Below are positions 1-6,367 of a stretch of 7,279 nucleotides of DNA, one piece after another. Below the pieces are notes generated by a model. It was not told the DNA's origin. It was given only the letters and a program-made list of their open reading frames with translations, and ran no database searches. The position numbers were made by a program, and so were the translations under genes. This DNA comes from Rhodospirillaceae bacterium (lineage in GTDB: Bacteria > Pseudomonadota > Alphaproteobacteria > DSM-16000 > Inquilinaceae), in assembly GCA_020638595.1 (NCBI GenBank), contig JACKIG010000053.1, positions 1 to 7,279 on the forward strand, read 5' to 3'. Position 1 is the first letter of the stretch. Each line of letters starts with the position of its first letter.

Positions 1-2107
1 CGACCTGACGGTGACGGCGAGCGGCGGGTCGGCCTATGTGGACGGCCAGCCGGCGCCGACGGGCGTGGATCGCGCCTCGGTCGGCGGCGCGCTGACGGTC
101 AGCGCCCTGGACGACATCCTGGTGGATGCGACGTCGGTGGGCGGTGCCGTGAGCCTGACGGAGACGGCGGGCGACAGCGACGGCCAGCCGGACCGGATCC
201 TGGCCAATATCGACGATATCGGCGGCTCGGCCACGCTGAGCGCGGCGGACGGCGATGCGGACCTGATCGTGACCAACACGCTGGCGGGCGACCTGAGCCA
301 GTCGGCGCTGAACGGCGACGCCCGCACGGCGATCGGCACGTTCGACGGCGACAACCTGCTGGTCGACTGGAGTGCGGGCACGGTCCGGGCCGAAGGGTCG
401 ATGGGCATGGGCAATGTCGACATCCAGAACCTGCGGGTGGGTCCGGCGGACCTGGTCAACGGTCTGGCGGGCAGCGATCCGCGCGACGTTGCGGTTTCGG
501 GCACGTTCCGGAACTTCAACCTCGCGATCGAGGCGGACTTCGGTGTCGTGCTGGGTGGCGGCGTGGTCATCGCCGGCGACACGGGCCAGGTGACGTTCGA
601 CGACGTCATCCCGGTTCCGAGCCGGCCGGTGGGGTCGACGGCGACCGACGGCATCGAGGATGTGGCGGTGAACGGCGGTTCGTTCGCGGTGGCCTCGCTG
701 GTGATCGATCGCGGCCAGAACGCGATGAACCCGGACCACGGCAACCTGACGGTGATCGCCGATCGGGGCAGCTACTCGGCCGATCCGGCCATGCTGCGCA
801 TCCTGGGCGACCGGGGCTTGGTCCAGCCGGAAGTGGCCGGGCAGGACATCCTGCAGGCTCCGGGGACGGTGTTGACGGTTGCGGGCAACTCGACGCTGGA
901 CGCGAACACCGTCAGCGACGTGATCCTGACGGCGGCCGACAACAACTTCGGCAGCTATCACGACGACCCGGCCAACAACCTGACCCTGCCGATCGGCCGC
1001 GTGCATGTGCGGGGCGAGACGGTGCAGCTCACGGACGCGAGCGACATCCACTTCGGTGCGGTGGTCGCGAACCGTCTGGAGGTGACGACGGCGAACGACG
1101 GTTCGGTGTTCTTCCGTCAGGTTCTGGGTCTGGATCGTTCGCTGACGCAGACGATCCGGGACGGCAGCGTGGTCGGCGGCGAAGGTGCGGTCGGCGACGT
1201 GGTCATCAACAGCGACGACGACGTTGTGATCGGGGTGCTGGCGGATCCGACGGATCCGAATGCGGCGACGTTCGATCCGCTGCTGTCGGCGCCGGGCGAG
1301 CCCGGGTTCCGGGAGGACATCTTCTATGTCCGCAGCCTGAACGTGCAGCGTGCGCCGGGTCGGATCATCCTGCCGCGGACGGCGGCGACGAACGCGAACT
1401 TCGATGCGAACAATGCCTACTTTGGCGTGAACATCGCGCGGTCGTTCTGGTATGCCGGCGGACACGAGCTGATCGACCTGACCGGCTTCCTGCGGGTGAC
1501 GCGGACCCAGGTGGCAGGGCTTCTGCCGCATGGCCCGCGCAGCGCGCGCTACCGGTTCAACAACTGCGTGATCGGCGACACGAACACGTGCGGCTCGCTG
1601 CCGCCGGTGGATCTGATCTACCGGATCTCGGATGAGCCGAACCTGTTCGAACTGGACCGCGACCAGCTGGACTTCCTCTATGTGCCGATCGGCAACGAGG
1701 AGCTCTGGGGCGTGCCGGAGGCGATGCTGTACAACCTGGACCACCAGGTGAGCATGGCGAGCTTCGCGCCGATGGCGATGGGACCGTGGACGATCTACTT
1801 CGGCTTCGACCGTTCGAATGTCGCGGCGGATCAGCGTCAGGCGATCGACGAGGCGGCCCAGGCGGCAGCGGGCGGCAATGGCGAGGTGGTGGTGACCGGC
1901 CACACCGACACCAGCGGCCCGGCCTCGTACAACCTGGGTCTGTCGTCGCGGCGGGCGCAGTCGGTGGTCAGCATGCTGAACGCCGACGGTGTCGGAAGCG
2001 ACCGCATCAATGTCAGCGCCACCGGCGAGGCCGACCTGGCCGTGCCGACCGCCGACGGCGTGCGGGAGCCGAAGAACCGCCGCGTCGAAATCCGCGTCCT
2101 GAAGTGA
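1..2107 (+). CDS. C-terminal part of a large FHA/TpsA-like filamentous surface protein with an OmpA-like C-terminal domain (5' truncated)
   Basis: The reading frame is open from the left edge (first full codon at base 2), so the GTG at 11 is probably not the real start and the N-terminus lies outside. Bases 2 to about 1390 encode Gly/Asp/Val/Thr-rich short strands with recurring GG-x-L-x-x-S/T coils, as in right-handed beta-helix exoproteins of two-partner secretion. Bases 1390-1780 encode a non-repetitive segment with the protein's only two cysteines (codons at 1565 and 1589). Bases 1787-2104 encode an OmpA-like domain: GHTDTSG, YN-x-x-LSSRRA and NRRVEI are present, and the peptidoglycan-contacting Asp (1907) and Arg (1952) are 15 residues apart, as in known OmpA domains. 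The chain is strongly acidic, and its only two lysines fall in the last 15 residues. The expected location is the cell surface with the C-terminus in the periplasm. The OmpA call is firm. The FHA/TpsA call is probable, because the diagnostic N-terminal secretion domain is outside the window. Confidence 0.85.
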   Translation, partial: DLTVTASGGSAYVDGQPAPTGVDRASVGGALTVSALDDILVDATSVGGAVSLTETAGDSDGQPDRILANIDDIGGSATLSAADGDADLIVTNTLAGDLSQSALNGDARTAIGTFDGDNLLVDWSAGTVRAEGSMGMGNVDIQNLRVGPADLVNGLAGSDPRDVAVSGTFRNFNLAIEADFGVVLGGGVVIAGDTGQVTFDDVIPVPSRPVGSTATDGIEDVAVNGGSFAVASLVIDRGQNAMNPDHGNLTVIADRGSYSADPAMLRILGDRGLVQPEVAGQDILQAPGTVLTVAGNSTLDANTVSDVILTAADNNFGSYHDDPANNLTLPIGRVHVRGETVQLTDASDIHFGAVVANRLEVTTANDGSVFFRQVLGLDRSLTQTIRDGSVVGGEGAVGDVVINSDDDVVIGVLADPTDPNAATFDPLLSAPGEPGFREDIFYVRSLNVQRAPGRIILPRTAATNANFDANNAYFGVNIARSFWYAGGHELIDLTGFLRVTRTQVAGLLPHGPRSARYRFNNCVIGDTNTCGSLPPVDLIYRISDEPNLFELDRDQLDFLYVPIGNEELWGVPEAMLYNLDHQVSMASFAPMAMGPWTIYFGFDRSNVAADQRQAIDEAAQAAAGGNGEVVVTGHTDTSGPASYNLGLSSRRAQSVVSMLNADGVGSDRINVSATGEADLAVPTADGVREPKNRRVEIRVLK
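2..340 (+). repeat. Degenerate beta-helix coil repeats in the filamentous protein
   Basis: Successive units can be aligned by eye around a GG-x-A/L-x-L/T-S core: VGGALTVSALDDILVDATS (from 80), VGGAVSLTETAGDSDGQPD (from 137), IGGSATLSAADGDADLIV (from 218) and a weaker LAGDLSQSALNGDARTA (from 281). The units are roughly 20-27 residues, the range of a beta-helix coil. An identical 12-base string, gacggccagccg, recurs at 41 and 179. This is a protein-level repeat under drift, not a recent DNA duplication, and its boundaries are approximate. Confidence 0.6.
1787..2104 (+). other. OmpA-like peptidoglycan-binding domain (C-terminus of the filamentous protein)
   Basis: The domain starts at the WTIYFGFDRSN strand and runs to the end of the protein, about 106 residues, which is the usual size for the family. 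It carries the family signature of a first beta strand, GHTD at 1898-1909, a YN-x-x-LS-x-RRA helix and a terminal NRRVEI strand. The Asp codon at 1907 and Arg codon at 1952 match the pair that clamps the diaminopimelate of peptidoglycan in OmpA proteins. The predicted role is to hold the C-terminal end of the filament to the cell wall on the periplasmic side. The binding function is inferred from conserved residues. Confidence 0.9.
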
Positions 2108-2127
2108 GGCGCCGGACCCTCTAACCG

Positions 2128-4719
2128 ATGACCACGCCAACGCGGGCCATCCAACGCAGCGCCGCCAGCCTCATGCTGGCGGCGCTCGCCGCTTGTGTGG
2201 ACACCTCGCCTCCGGCCGTCCCGGCGCCCGATGTCTGCCGCTCGATCAGCGAGCAGTATTATCAGGCCGAGCGGGACGTCTATGCGATGGACCTCGCAAC
2301 GGCGGAAAGCCGGTATGTTCAGGTGTTGTCCGCGCTGAAATCCGGGGCCGGGCGGCATTGCCCTTCGGCTCCGTCCGAAGCGCGGGTGACGGCCCGGCTG
2401 GCCAATGTTCAAAGCGGCCAGTTGGAGTTTCTTTCCGCCAGCGAATTGCTGGCCGACGCCCGCCGGGGAGAAGCCAACCCCACCGCCGAAGACCGGTCGG
2501 TGTTGTCGGGCGAATTGTCGACGATTGAACTGGTCGACCGGATGCACCGCTCGGCCATTACCGGCGCCGCGCCCGTGTTGACGCCATCGGATGCGGCGCC
2601 GACGGGCGTCGAAGAGGGCGCGGTCCACGCCGATACCGGCGGCGGATTGATTGCGCTATCGGACGCGCAAAAGCGCCGTATCGTGGCCGACGCATGGGAT
2701 GACCTCGCCAAGGCCGCGGCGCTGATCCGCTCGGGAGAGGCGCAAGCGGCCCTGCAACGGATCGAACAGGGGCTTCGCTCGTTGCAGACGGTTCCGGTCG
2801 CGGCCGTGACCATGGCGCCCCGTTTCTATCTGCAGCGCTCCATTGCCCAGCTTGCCCTCGGCCAGACCCAGGCGGCGGTGGCGAGTGCCGAGGCCGGGGT
2901 CCGTGGTGTGGACCAGGTGGTGCCCAACTCCGCCGTTGCGGCGCGGGCCCGGATGATCCATGCCGATGCCCTGGTGCAAGCGGGCCGCGCGGGCGAGGCG
3001 GTGCCGGAATACGACGCCGCCATGGACCTTTATGAGCAGAACCCCGTTGCCATTCAGTACGAAACCGCCTGGCCGCTGATCCGGTTCGCCCAGGCGGAGA
3101 TCGCGCAACGCCCGGACCGGGCGGCGGCCTGGCAGGCGCGGATTTTCCGGGTGGCCCAGCTGGTGCGCTCCTCGGGCACCGTGAAGGCGATTGCCGGGGC
3201 CGCCCGCAGCTTTGCCGCCGGAGACGGCGACGAGGCGGAGGCGGTCCGAAGCTGGAAACAGGCCGATGACCGGCTGGCATCGGTCAAGGGGCTTTTGTTG
3301 GTGGCCCGACGCAACCCGCTGGTGCTGCAAAGCCAGTTGGATGCGCTGGAAGGGGAGTTGGCGCAGGCGGATGCGGCCGAGCGCGCGGCGCGGGACCGGC
3401 GGGATCGGGTCGCGCCGGAGTATCGGGCGGCGCTGGAGGCGCCCGTTTCGCTGGACCGGGTCCGGAAGACGTTGCGGCACGGCGAAGTCCTGGTGCAGAT
3501 CCTGGTGGGCAAGCCGCGCTCTCTGATGCTCGTGGTGCAGCCGGCCGCAGCGGGCGGTCCGGCGGTCCGGGTTCGCACCATCCACGCCGACAGCGGGCAT
3601 GTCGCGGGGATTGTCGGCGGCATGCGCTCGATCCTGGAAGCGGAGTATTTGCGGCCCGGTGCCGTCGCAATCGACCAGTTCCCCGCCGACCTGTCGCATC
3701 AACTCTATCGGCTGTTGTTCGGCGACCTGGCCGGTTTGGTCGAGGCGCAGGAGCGGGTTTTCCTGGTCTCGAACGGGATGTTGCAAAGCTATCCGTTCGA
3801 GACCCTGATCACGAAAAATCCTGGTTCCGGCAAGGGCAGTTGGCGCGGGGCACCGTTCGACTATTCGCACCTGAGTTGGCTCGGGGATGCGGTGGAGATC
3901 GATTACCTGCCCGCGGCCCGCAATCTGGTCGATCTTCGCTCGGTCACGCGGGCGTCGCGCGGTCAGCGCGCCGCGCTGACCTTCGGCGACCCGGAACAGG
4001 GCATGACCGCGGATGGCTTGATGCGCGCGGCGGGCCTGCCCCAGGGCTGTCGTGCCTTTGCCGAGGGCGTGGCGTCGCTGCCGCGCCTCTATGGCATGCG
4101 GGATCAGGCGCAGGAAGTGGCGGCAATTCTGGGCCATGGAAGCGAAGCGGTGGTGGGCCCCGCCTTCACCAAGAGCTATTTTGCCCGCCATCGCGCGGAC
4201 CTGGGCGATTACCGCATTCTGCACTTTGCGACCCACGGGCTGCTGCCAAGTTCGGCCAACTGCTTCACCGAGCCGGCGCTCACCACCTCGTTCGATCCGT
4301 CGGGCGCGGGCAACACCCTGCTGACGACGACCGAAATCCGCCAGTTTCATCTGGATGCCCAACTGGTCGTGCTGTCGGCCTGCGATACGATCGGCGCGGA
4401 AGGCCGGCTGGCCGAGACCGGGGGCGAAAGCCTGTCGACCCTGACGCGGGCGTTTTTCGCGGCCGGTGCCCGCACGGTGATCGCCAGCCAGTGGCAGGTG
4501 CTGGCCGATGAGACGTCGGTGCTGATGCGTGCGATGTACCGGCGCATCGCCGTGGACAATGCCGGCTTCGGTGCCGCCCTGCGCGGGGCCCAGGCGGAGG
4601 TGCGCCGGAACCCGGCGTCATCGCATCCGACCTATTGGGCCGCTTTCGTGCTCATGGGCGACGGGGCGACGACGCTCTATCCGGGCGGCGGGCGCCAGTC
4701 CTCAGAGCGTCGGCCATAG
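2128..4719 (+). CDS. Predicted lipoprotein with TPR-like region and C-terminal CHAT (caspase-like) protease domain
   Basis: The protein has 863 residues. A signal peptide with Arg6/Arg10 and a hydrophobic Ala/Leu core ends in the lipobox L20-A21-A22-C23, so Cys23 should be lipidated after signal peptidase II cleavage. The +2 residue is Val, not Asp, so outer-membrane sorting is expected by the E. coli rule. Residues 40-112 and about 187-350 are helical and TPR-like, and 389-450 form a charged helical linker. From about 450 to 855 lies a CHAT domain (PF12770), with catalytic His703 in HFATHG and Cys752 in LSACDT, followed by GGESLSTLTRAFFAAGA and ASQW. Four other cysteines in the mature protein (37, 78, 641, 712) could form disulfides, which would fit a periplasmic location. 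The start follows the preceding stop by 20 bases with no clear Shine-Dalgarno, so translational coupling is plausible. CHAT proteins are cysteine peptidases that often act on specific partners; the target here is unknown, and the adjacent filamentous protein is the obvious candidate. Confidence 0.9.
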   Translation: MTTPTRAIQRSAASLMLAALAACVDTSPPAVPAPDVCRSISEQYYQAERDVYAMDLATAESRYVQVLSALKSGAGRHCPSAPSEARVTARLANVQSGQLEFLSASELLADARRGEANPTAEDRSVLSGELSTIELVDRMHRSAITGAAPVLTPSDAAPTGVEEGAVHADTGGGLIALSDAQKRRIVADAWDDLAKAAALIRSGEAQAALQRIEQGLRSLQTVPVAAVTMAPRFYLQRSIAQLALGQTQAAVASAEAGVRGVDQVVPNSAVAARARMIHADALVQAGRAGEAVPEYDAAMDLYEQNPVAIQYETAWPLIRFAQAEIAQRPDRAAAWQARIFRVAQLVRSSGTVKAIAGAARSFAAGDGDEAEAVRSWKQADDRLASVKGLLLVARRNPLVLQSQLDALEGELAQADAAERAARDRRDRVAPEYRAALEAPVSLDRVRKTLRHGEVLVQILVGKPRSLMLVVQPAAAGGPAVRVRTIHADSGHVAGIVGGMRSILEAEYLRPGAVAIDQFPADLSHQLYRLLFGDLAGLVEAQERVFLVSNGMLQSYPFETLITKNPGSGKGSWRGAPFDYSHLSWLGDAVEIDYLPAARNLVDLRSVTRASRGQRAALTFGDPEQGMTADGLMRAAGLPQGCRAFAEGVASLPRLYGMRDQAQEVAAILGHGSEAVVGPAFTKSYFARHRADLGDYRILHFATHGLLPSSANCFTEPALTTSFDPSGAGNTLLTTTEIRQFHLDAQLVVLSACDTIGAEGRLAETGGESLSTLTRAFFAAGARTVIASQWQVLADETSVLMRAMYRRIAVDNAGFGAALRGAQAEVRRNPASSHPTYWAAFVLMGDGATTLYPGGGRQSSERRP
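2158..2186 (+). other. Perfect 12-bp inverted repeat (hairpin) in the signal-peptide codons of the CHAT gene
   Basis: The left arm AGCGCCGCCAGC (2158-2169) and right arm GCTGGCGGCGCT (2175-2186) are exact reverse complements around the 5-base loop CTCAT. The stem begins 30 bases after the A of the start codon. No T-run follows, so it is not a standard intrinsic terminator. In mRNA it would be a very stable stem close to the initiation site. It may tune translation or expression relative to the upstream gene, or it may be a by-product of Ala-rich codons. Confidence 0.6.
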
Positions 4720-4722
4720 GGT
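4720..4722. other. Three-base convergent junction between the CHAT and Rieske genes
   Basis: The TAG of the CHAT gene (4717-4719) and the TGA of the Rieske gene (complement of 4723-4725) are separated by ggt only. I see no hairpin with a T-run in the flanks, so transcripts from the two sides probably run into each other. Confidence 0.85.
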
Positions 4723-5205
4723 TCAGACCGTGATCACCACATACTGGTCCTCGACATGCACGTCGAAGACCTCCGCCTTGTAGGGGCCGGTTCGCACTGC
4801 CGAGCCGTCCGCCACTTCCACCGGATAGGGGCGGACGCGGATGGAAGACGGGTCGACGCGGCTCTGCCCCGTGCGCAGGTCGAACTCCCAGCCATGCCAG
4901 GGGCAGCGCACGATCTGCTGCGGCCGGGAGAAGCGGTAGTCGCCCGGCTCGTCCGACTCGACCAGACCGATCAGCTTGCCCTTGCAGAGGCTGCCCTGTT
5001 GGTGCGGGCAGCGGTCCAGCACCGCAAAGAATTCGCCGTCGATGTTGAAGAGGGCAATCTCGCGGCTGCCGACGGTGACGAGTTTGCGCGCGCCCGGCGG
5101 CATCTCCGCCAGGGTCGCGACCACGTGCTTTTCCCGAACTCTTTCTGGGGCTTTTTCCGGGACTTTTTGGGGAGCCTTTTCCGGGGCGCGGGCCGGTTCT
5201 GCCAT
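4723..5205 (-). CDS. Small Rieske [2Fe-2S] protein with a Pro/Lys/Glu-rich N-terminal extension
   Basis: The protein has 160 residues from the ATG at 5205, which lies 4 bases after the stop of the preceding amidohydrolase gene; no clear Shine-Dalgarno is visible. Cluster ligands are Cys66 and His68 (CPHQQGSLCKG) and Cys101 and His104 (CPWHGWEFDL). The 32 residues between His68 and Cys101 are more than in BphF-type ferredoxins (about 16-17), owing to a loop containing ESDEPGDYRFSRPQQ. I recall similar long-loop Rieske proteins as a recurrent family. Residues 8-24 hold tetrapeptide repeats (PEKA, PQKV, PEKA, PERV) ahead of the domain, so translation could instead begin at the GTG for Val28. No signal peptide or membrane segment is seen, so it is probably cytosolic. 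The likely role is one-electron transfer, possibly to an oxygenase encoded elsewhere; no oxygenase or reductase gene is in the window. Confidence 0.9.
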   Translation of the reverse strand: MAEPARAPEKAPQKVPEKAPERVREKHVVATLAEMPPGARKLVTVGSREIALFNIDGEFFAVLDRCPHQQGSLCKGKLIGLVESDEPGDYRFSRPQQIVRCPWHGWEFDLRTGQSRVDPSSIRVRPYPVEVADGSAVRTGPYKAEVFDVHVEDQYVVITV

Positions 5206-5209
5206 GGCG

Positions 5210-6352
5210 TCAGGCGACCGGGCGCGGCCGGTAGAGGTCGATGGCGTTCTGCAGGAAGAATTTGGTCTGGTTCTCTTCCGCAACGCGCATCGGCAGCACA
5301 TGGTCCGGGTGGTCGAAATCCCAGTGGGGATAGTCGGTCGCGAACAGCAGCCGGTCCCAGCCGATCCACTTGACCGTGTCGGCCAGATGCGGCTTCACTT
5401 CCGGCTCTTCCATCGGCTGGGTGGTGAGCCAGACCTGCCGGCGAACGTATTCGGATGGCGGGCGCTTCACGTGCGGAACCTCGTCGCGCATGCGCGCCCA
5501 CAGCTTGTCCATGCGCCAGCAGAGCGAGGGCAGCCAGGCGAAGCCGGCCTCGACCAGCACGATTTTCAGGTCGGGGCAGCGTTCGAACACGCCTTCCATG
5601 ACCAGGCTCATCAGCAGCGCCTGCTGGCACTGGGCGTGGCCGATCATCTCCTCCAGATAGTAGGAGGGCCAGCCGCCGCCGGTGACCGGGGCGCCGCCAT
5701 AGCCGAAGGCATGGATGCCGACCGGCAGGCCCGCGGCCGCCGCGGCCTCGAACACCGGCCAGTAGCGCTTCTGGCCGAAGGGTTCGGCCGAGCGGGAGAG
5801 CAGCAGCACCTGCACGAAATTCGGGTCGCCGGCGCGGGACTCGATCTCCTGCACCGCCGCCGGCGCGTCCTCATAGGTGACGACGACGCTGGCCTTGGTG
5901 CGCGGCTCTTTCGAGGTCCACTCGGCCACCTGCCAGTCATTGATGGCGCGGCTGAAGGCGGTGGCGAACTCCAGATTCTGCATGCCCTGGCCGGTGCGGA
6001 GCGGGTTCAGCACCGCCAGTTGCACGTTCAGCGGGTCCAGGTGCTGCTCGCGCATGAAGGCGAGGCTGGAGCCGGGCTTGCCGCCGCCGGGCGGATACGC
6101 GTCGCGGCGGGCGGCGTCCGGCTGGCCCTTGGGGTAGGCCGGGCCGCCGGCGAAGCCCTGGCGCGGGCGCAGGCCGTAGCTGGCCATATAGTCCTGCCAG
6201 CGACGTTCCAGGAAGGGGAACAGCTCTTTCTTCTGGTCGCCCGGCACCACATGCACGTCGCAATCGGCAATGGCGAGCGCGTTCTTGCCGGTGCGCTTGC
6301 CGCGGCTGCGGTCGGCGGGGCGGTCGAGCAGTTGGGCGGTCGGAGGCGTCAT
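5210..6352 (-). CDS. Amidohydrolase-family (PF04909, COG2159-like) TIM-barrel protein, complete copy
   Basis: The protein has 380 residues from the ATG at 6352, chosen because AGGAG lies 10 bases upstream; an in-frame start at 6379 would overlap the previous gene. The fold is indicated by D30-C-D32-V-H34 at the first strand, VGIHAFG with His214, VLVEAGFAWLP with Glu268, and LLFATDYPHWD with Asp340. By spacing these correspond to the metal ligands of the ACMSD/gamma-resorcylate decarboxylase family, with Asp32 in the first His/Glu position. Glu268 sits 54 residues after His214, where gamma-resorcylate decarboxylase has a catalytic His. The known family includes hydrolases and non-oxidative decarboxylases acting on ring or acyl substrates; the substrate here cannot be assigned. 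There is no signal peptide, so it is cytosolic. It sits between a paralogue and a Rieske gene in one operon, suggesting a catabolic pathway. Confidence 0.88.
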   Translation of the reverse strand: MTPPTAQLLDRPADRSRGKRTGKNALAIADCDVHVVPGDQKKELFPFLERRWQDYMASYGLRPRQGFAGGPAYPKGQPDAARRDAYPPGGGKPGSSLAFMREQHLDPLNVQLAVLNPLRTGQGMQNLEFATAFSRAINDWQVAEWTSKEPRTKASVVVTYEDAPAAVQEIESRAGDPNFVQVLLLSRSAEPFGQKRYWPVFEAAAAAGLPVGIHAFGYGGAPVTGGGWPSYYLEEMIGHAQCQQALLMSLVMEGVFERCPDLKIVLVEAGFAWLPSLCWRMDKLWARMRDEVPHVKRPPSEYVRRQVWLTTQPMEEPEVKPHLADTVKWIGWDRLLFATDYPHWDFDHPDHVLPMRVAEENQTKFFLQNAIDLYRPRPVA

Positions 6353-6362
6353 CGGGCCAACA

Positions 6363-6367
6363 CTCCT
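6363..6367 (-). promoter_or_regulatory. Shine-Dalgarno AGGAG for the complete amidohydrolase gene
   Basis: Read on the minus strand, AGGAG overlaps the TAG stop of the upstream amidohydrolase (6368-6366) and lies 10 bases before the ATG at 6352. It fixes the start at 6352 rather than 6379 and indicates that the two genes are read from one transcript. Confidence 0.65.

Noticed and set aside
34..744. 236-codon open frame antisense to the filament gene
   Set aside because: Its Ser/Pro/Thr-rich composition mirrors the complement of the repeat codons; no domain or start signal is seen.
1490..2107. Contact-dependent inhibition toxin at the filament C-terminus
   Set aside because: The C-terminus is a complete OmpA-like domain, no VENN-type motif is seen, and the next gene is a large CHAT lipoprotein rather than a small immunity protein.
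3961..3981. 9-bp inverted repeat (GGTCAGCGC / GCGCTGACC) inside the CHAT gene
   Set aside because: It is mid-gene in GC-rich coding sequence with a 3-base loop and no nearby start, stop or T-run; likely chance.
2656..4362. 568-codon open frame on the minus strand inside the CHAT gene
   Set aside because: It is antisense to a protein with a complete lipobox and CHAT motifs; its translation is Arg/Gly/His-rich with no recognisable domain, as expected of a GC-rich shadow frame.
5206..5301. Extended Rieske N-terminus starting at 5301
   Set aside because: The extra 32 codons lie within the 3' end of the amidohydrolase gene and encode Cys/Arg-rich sequence unlike the family; the ATG at 5205 follows the stop directly.
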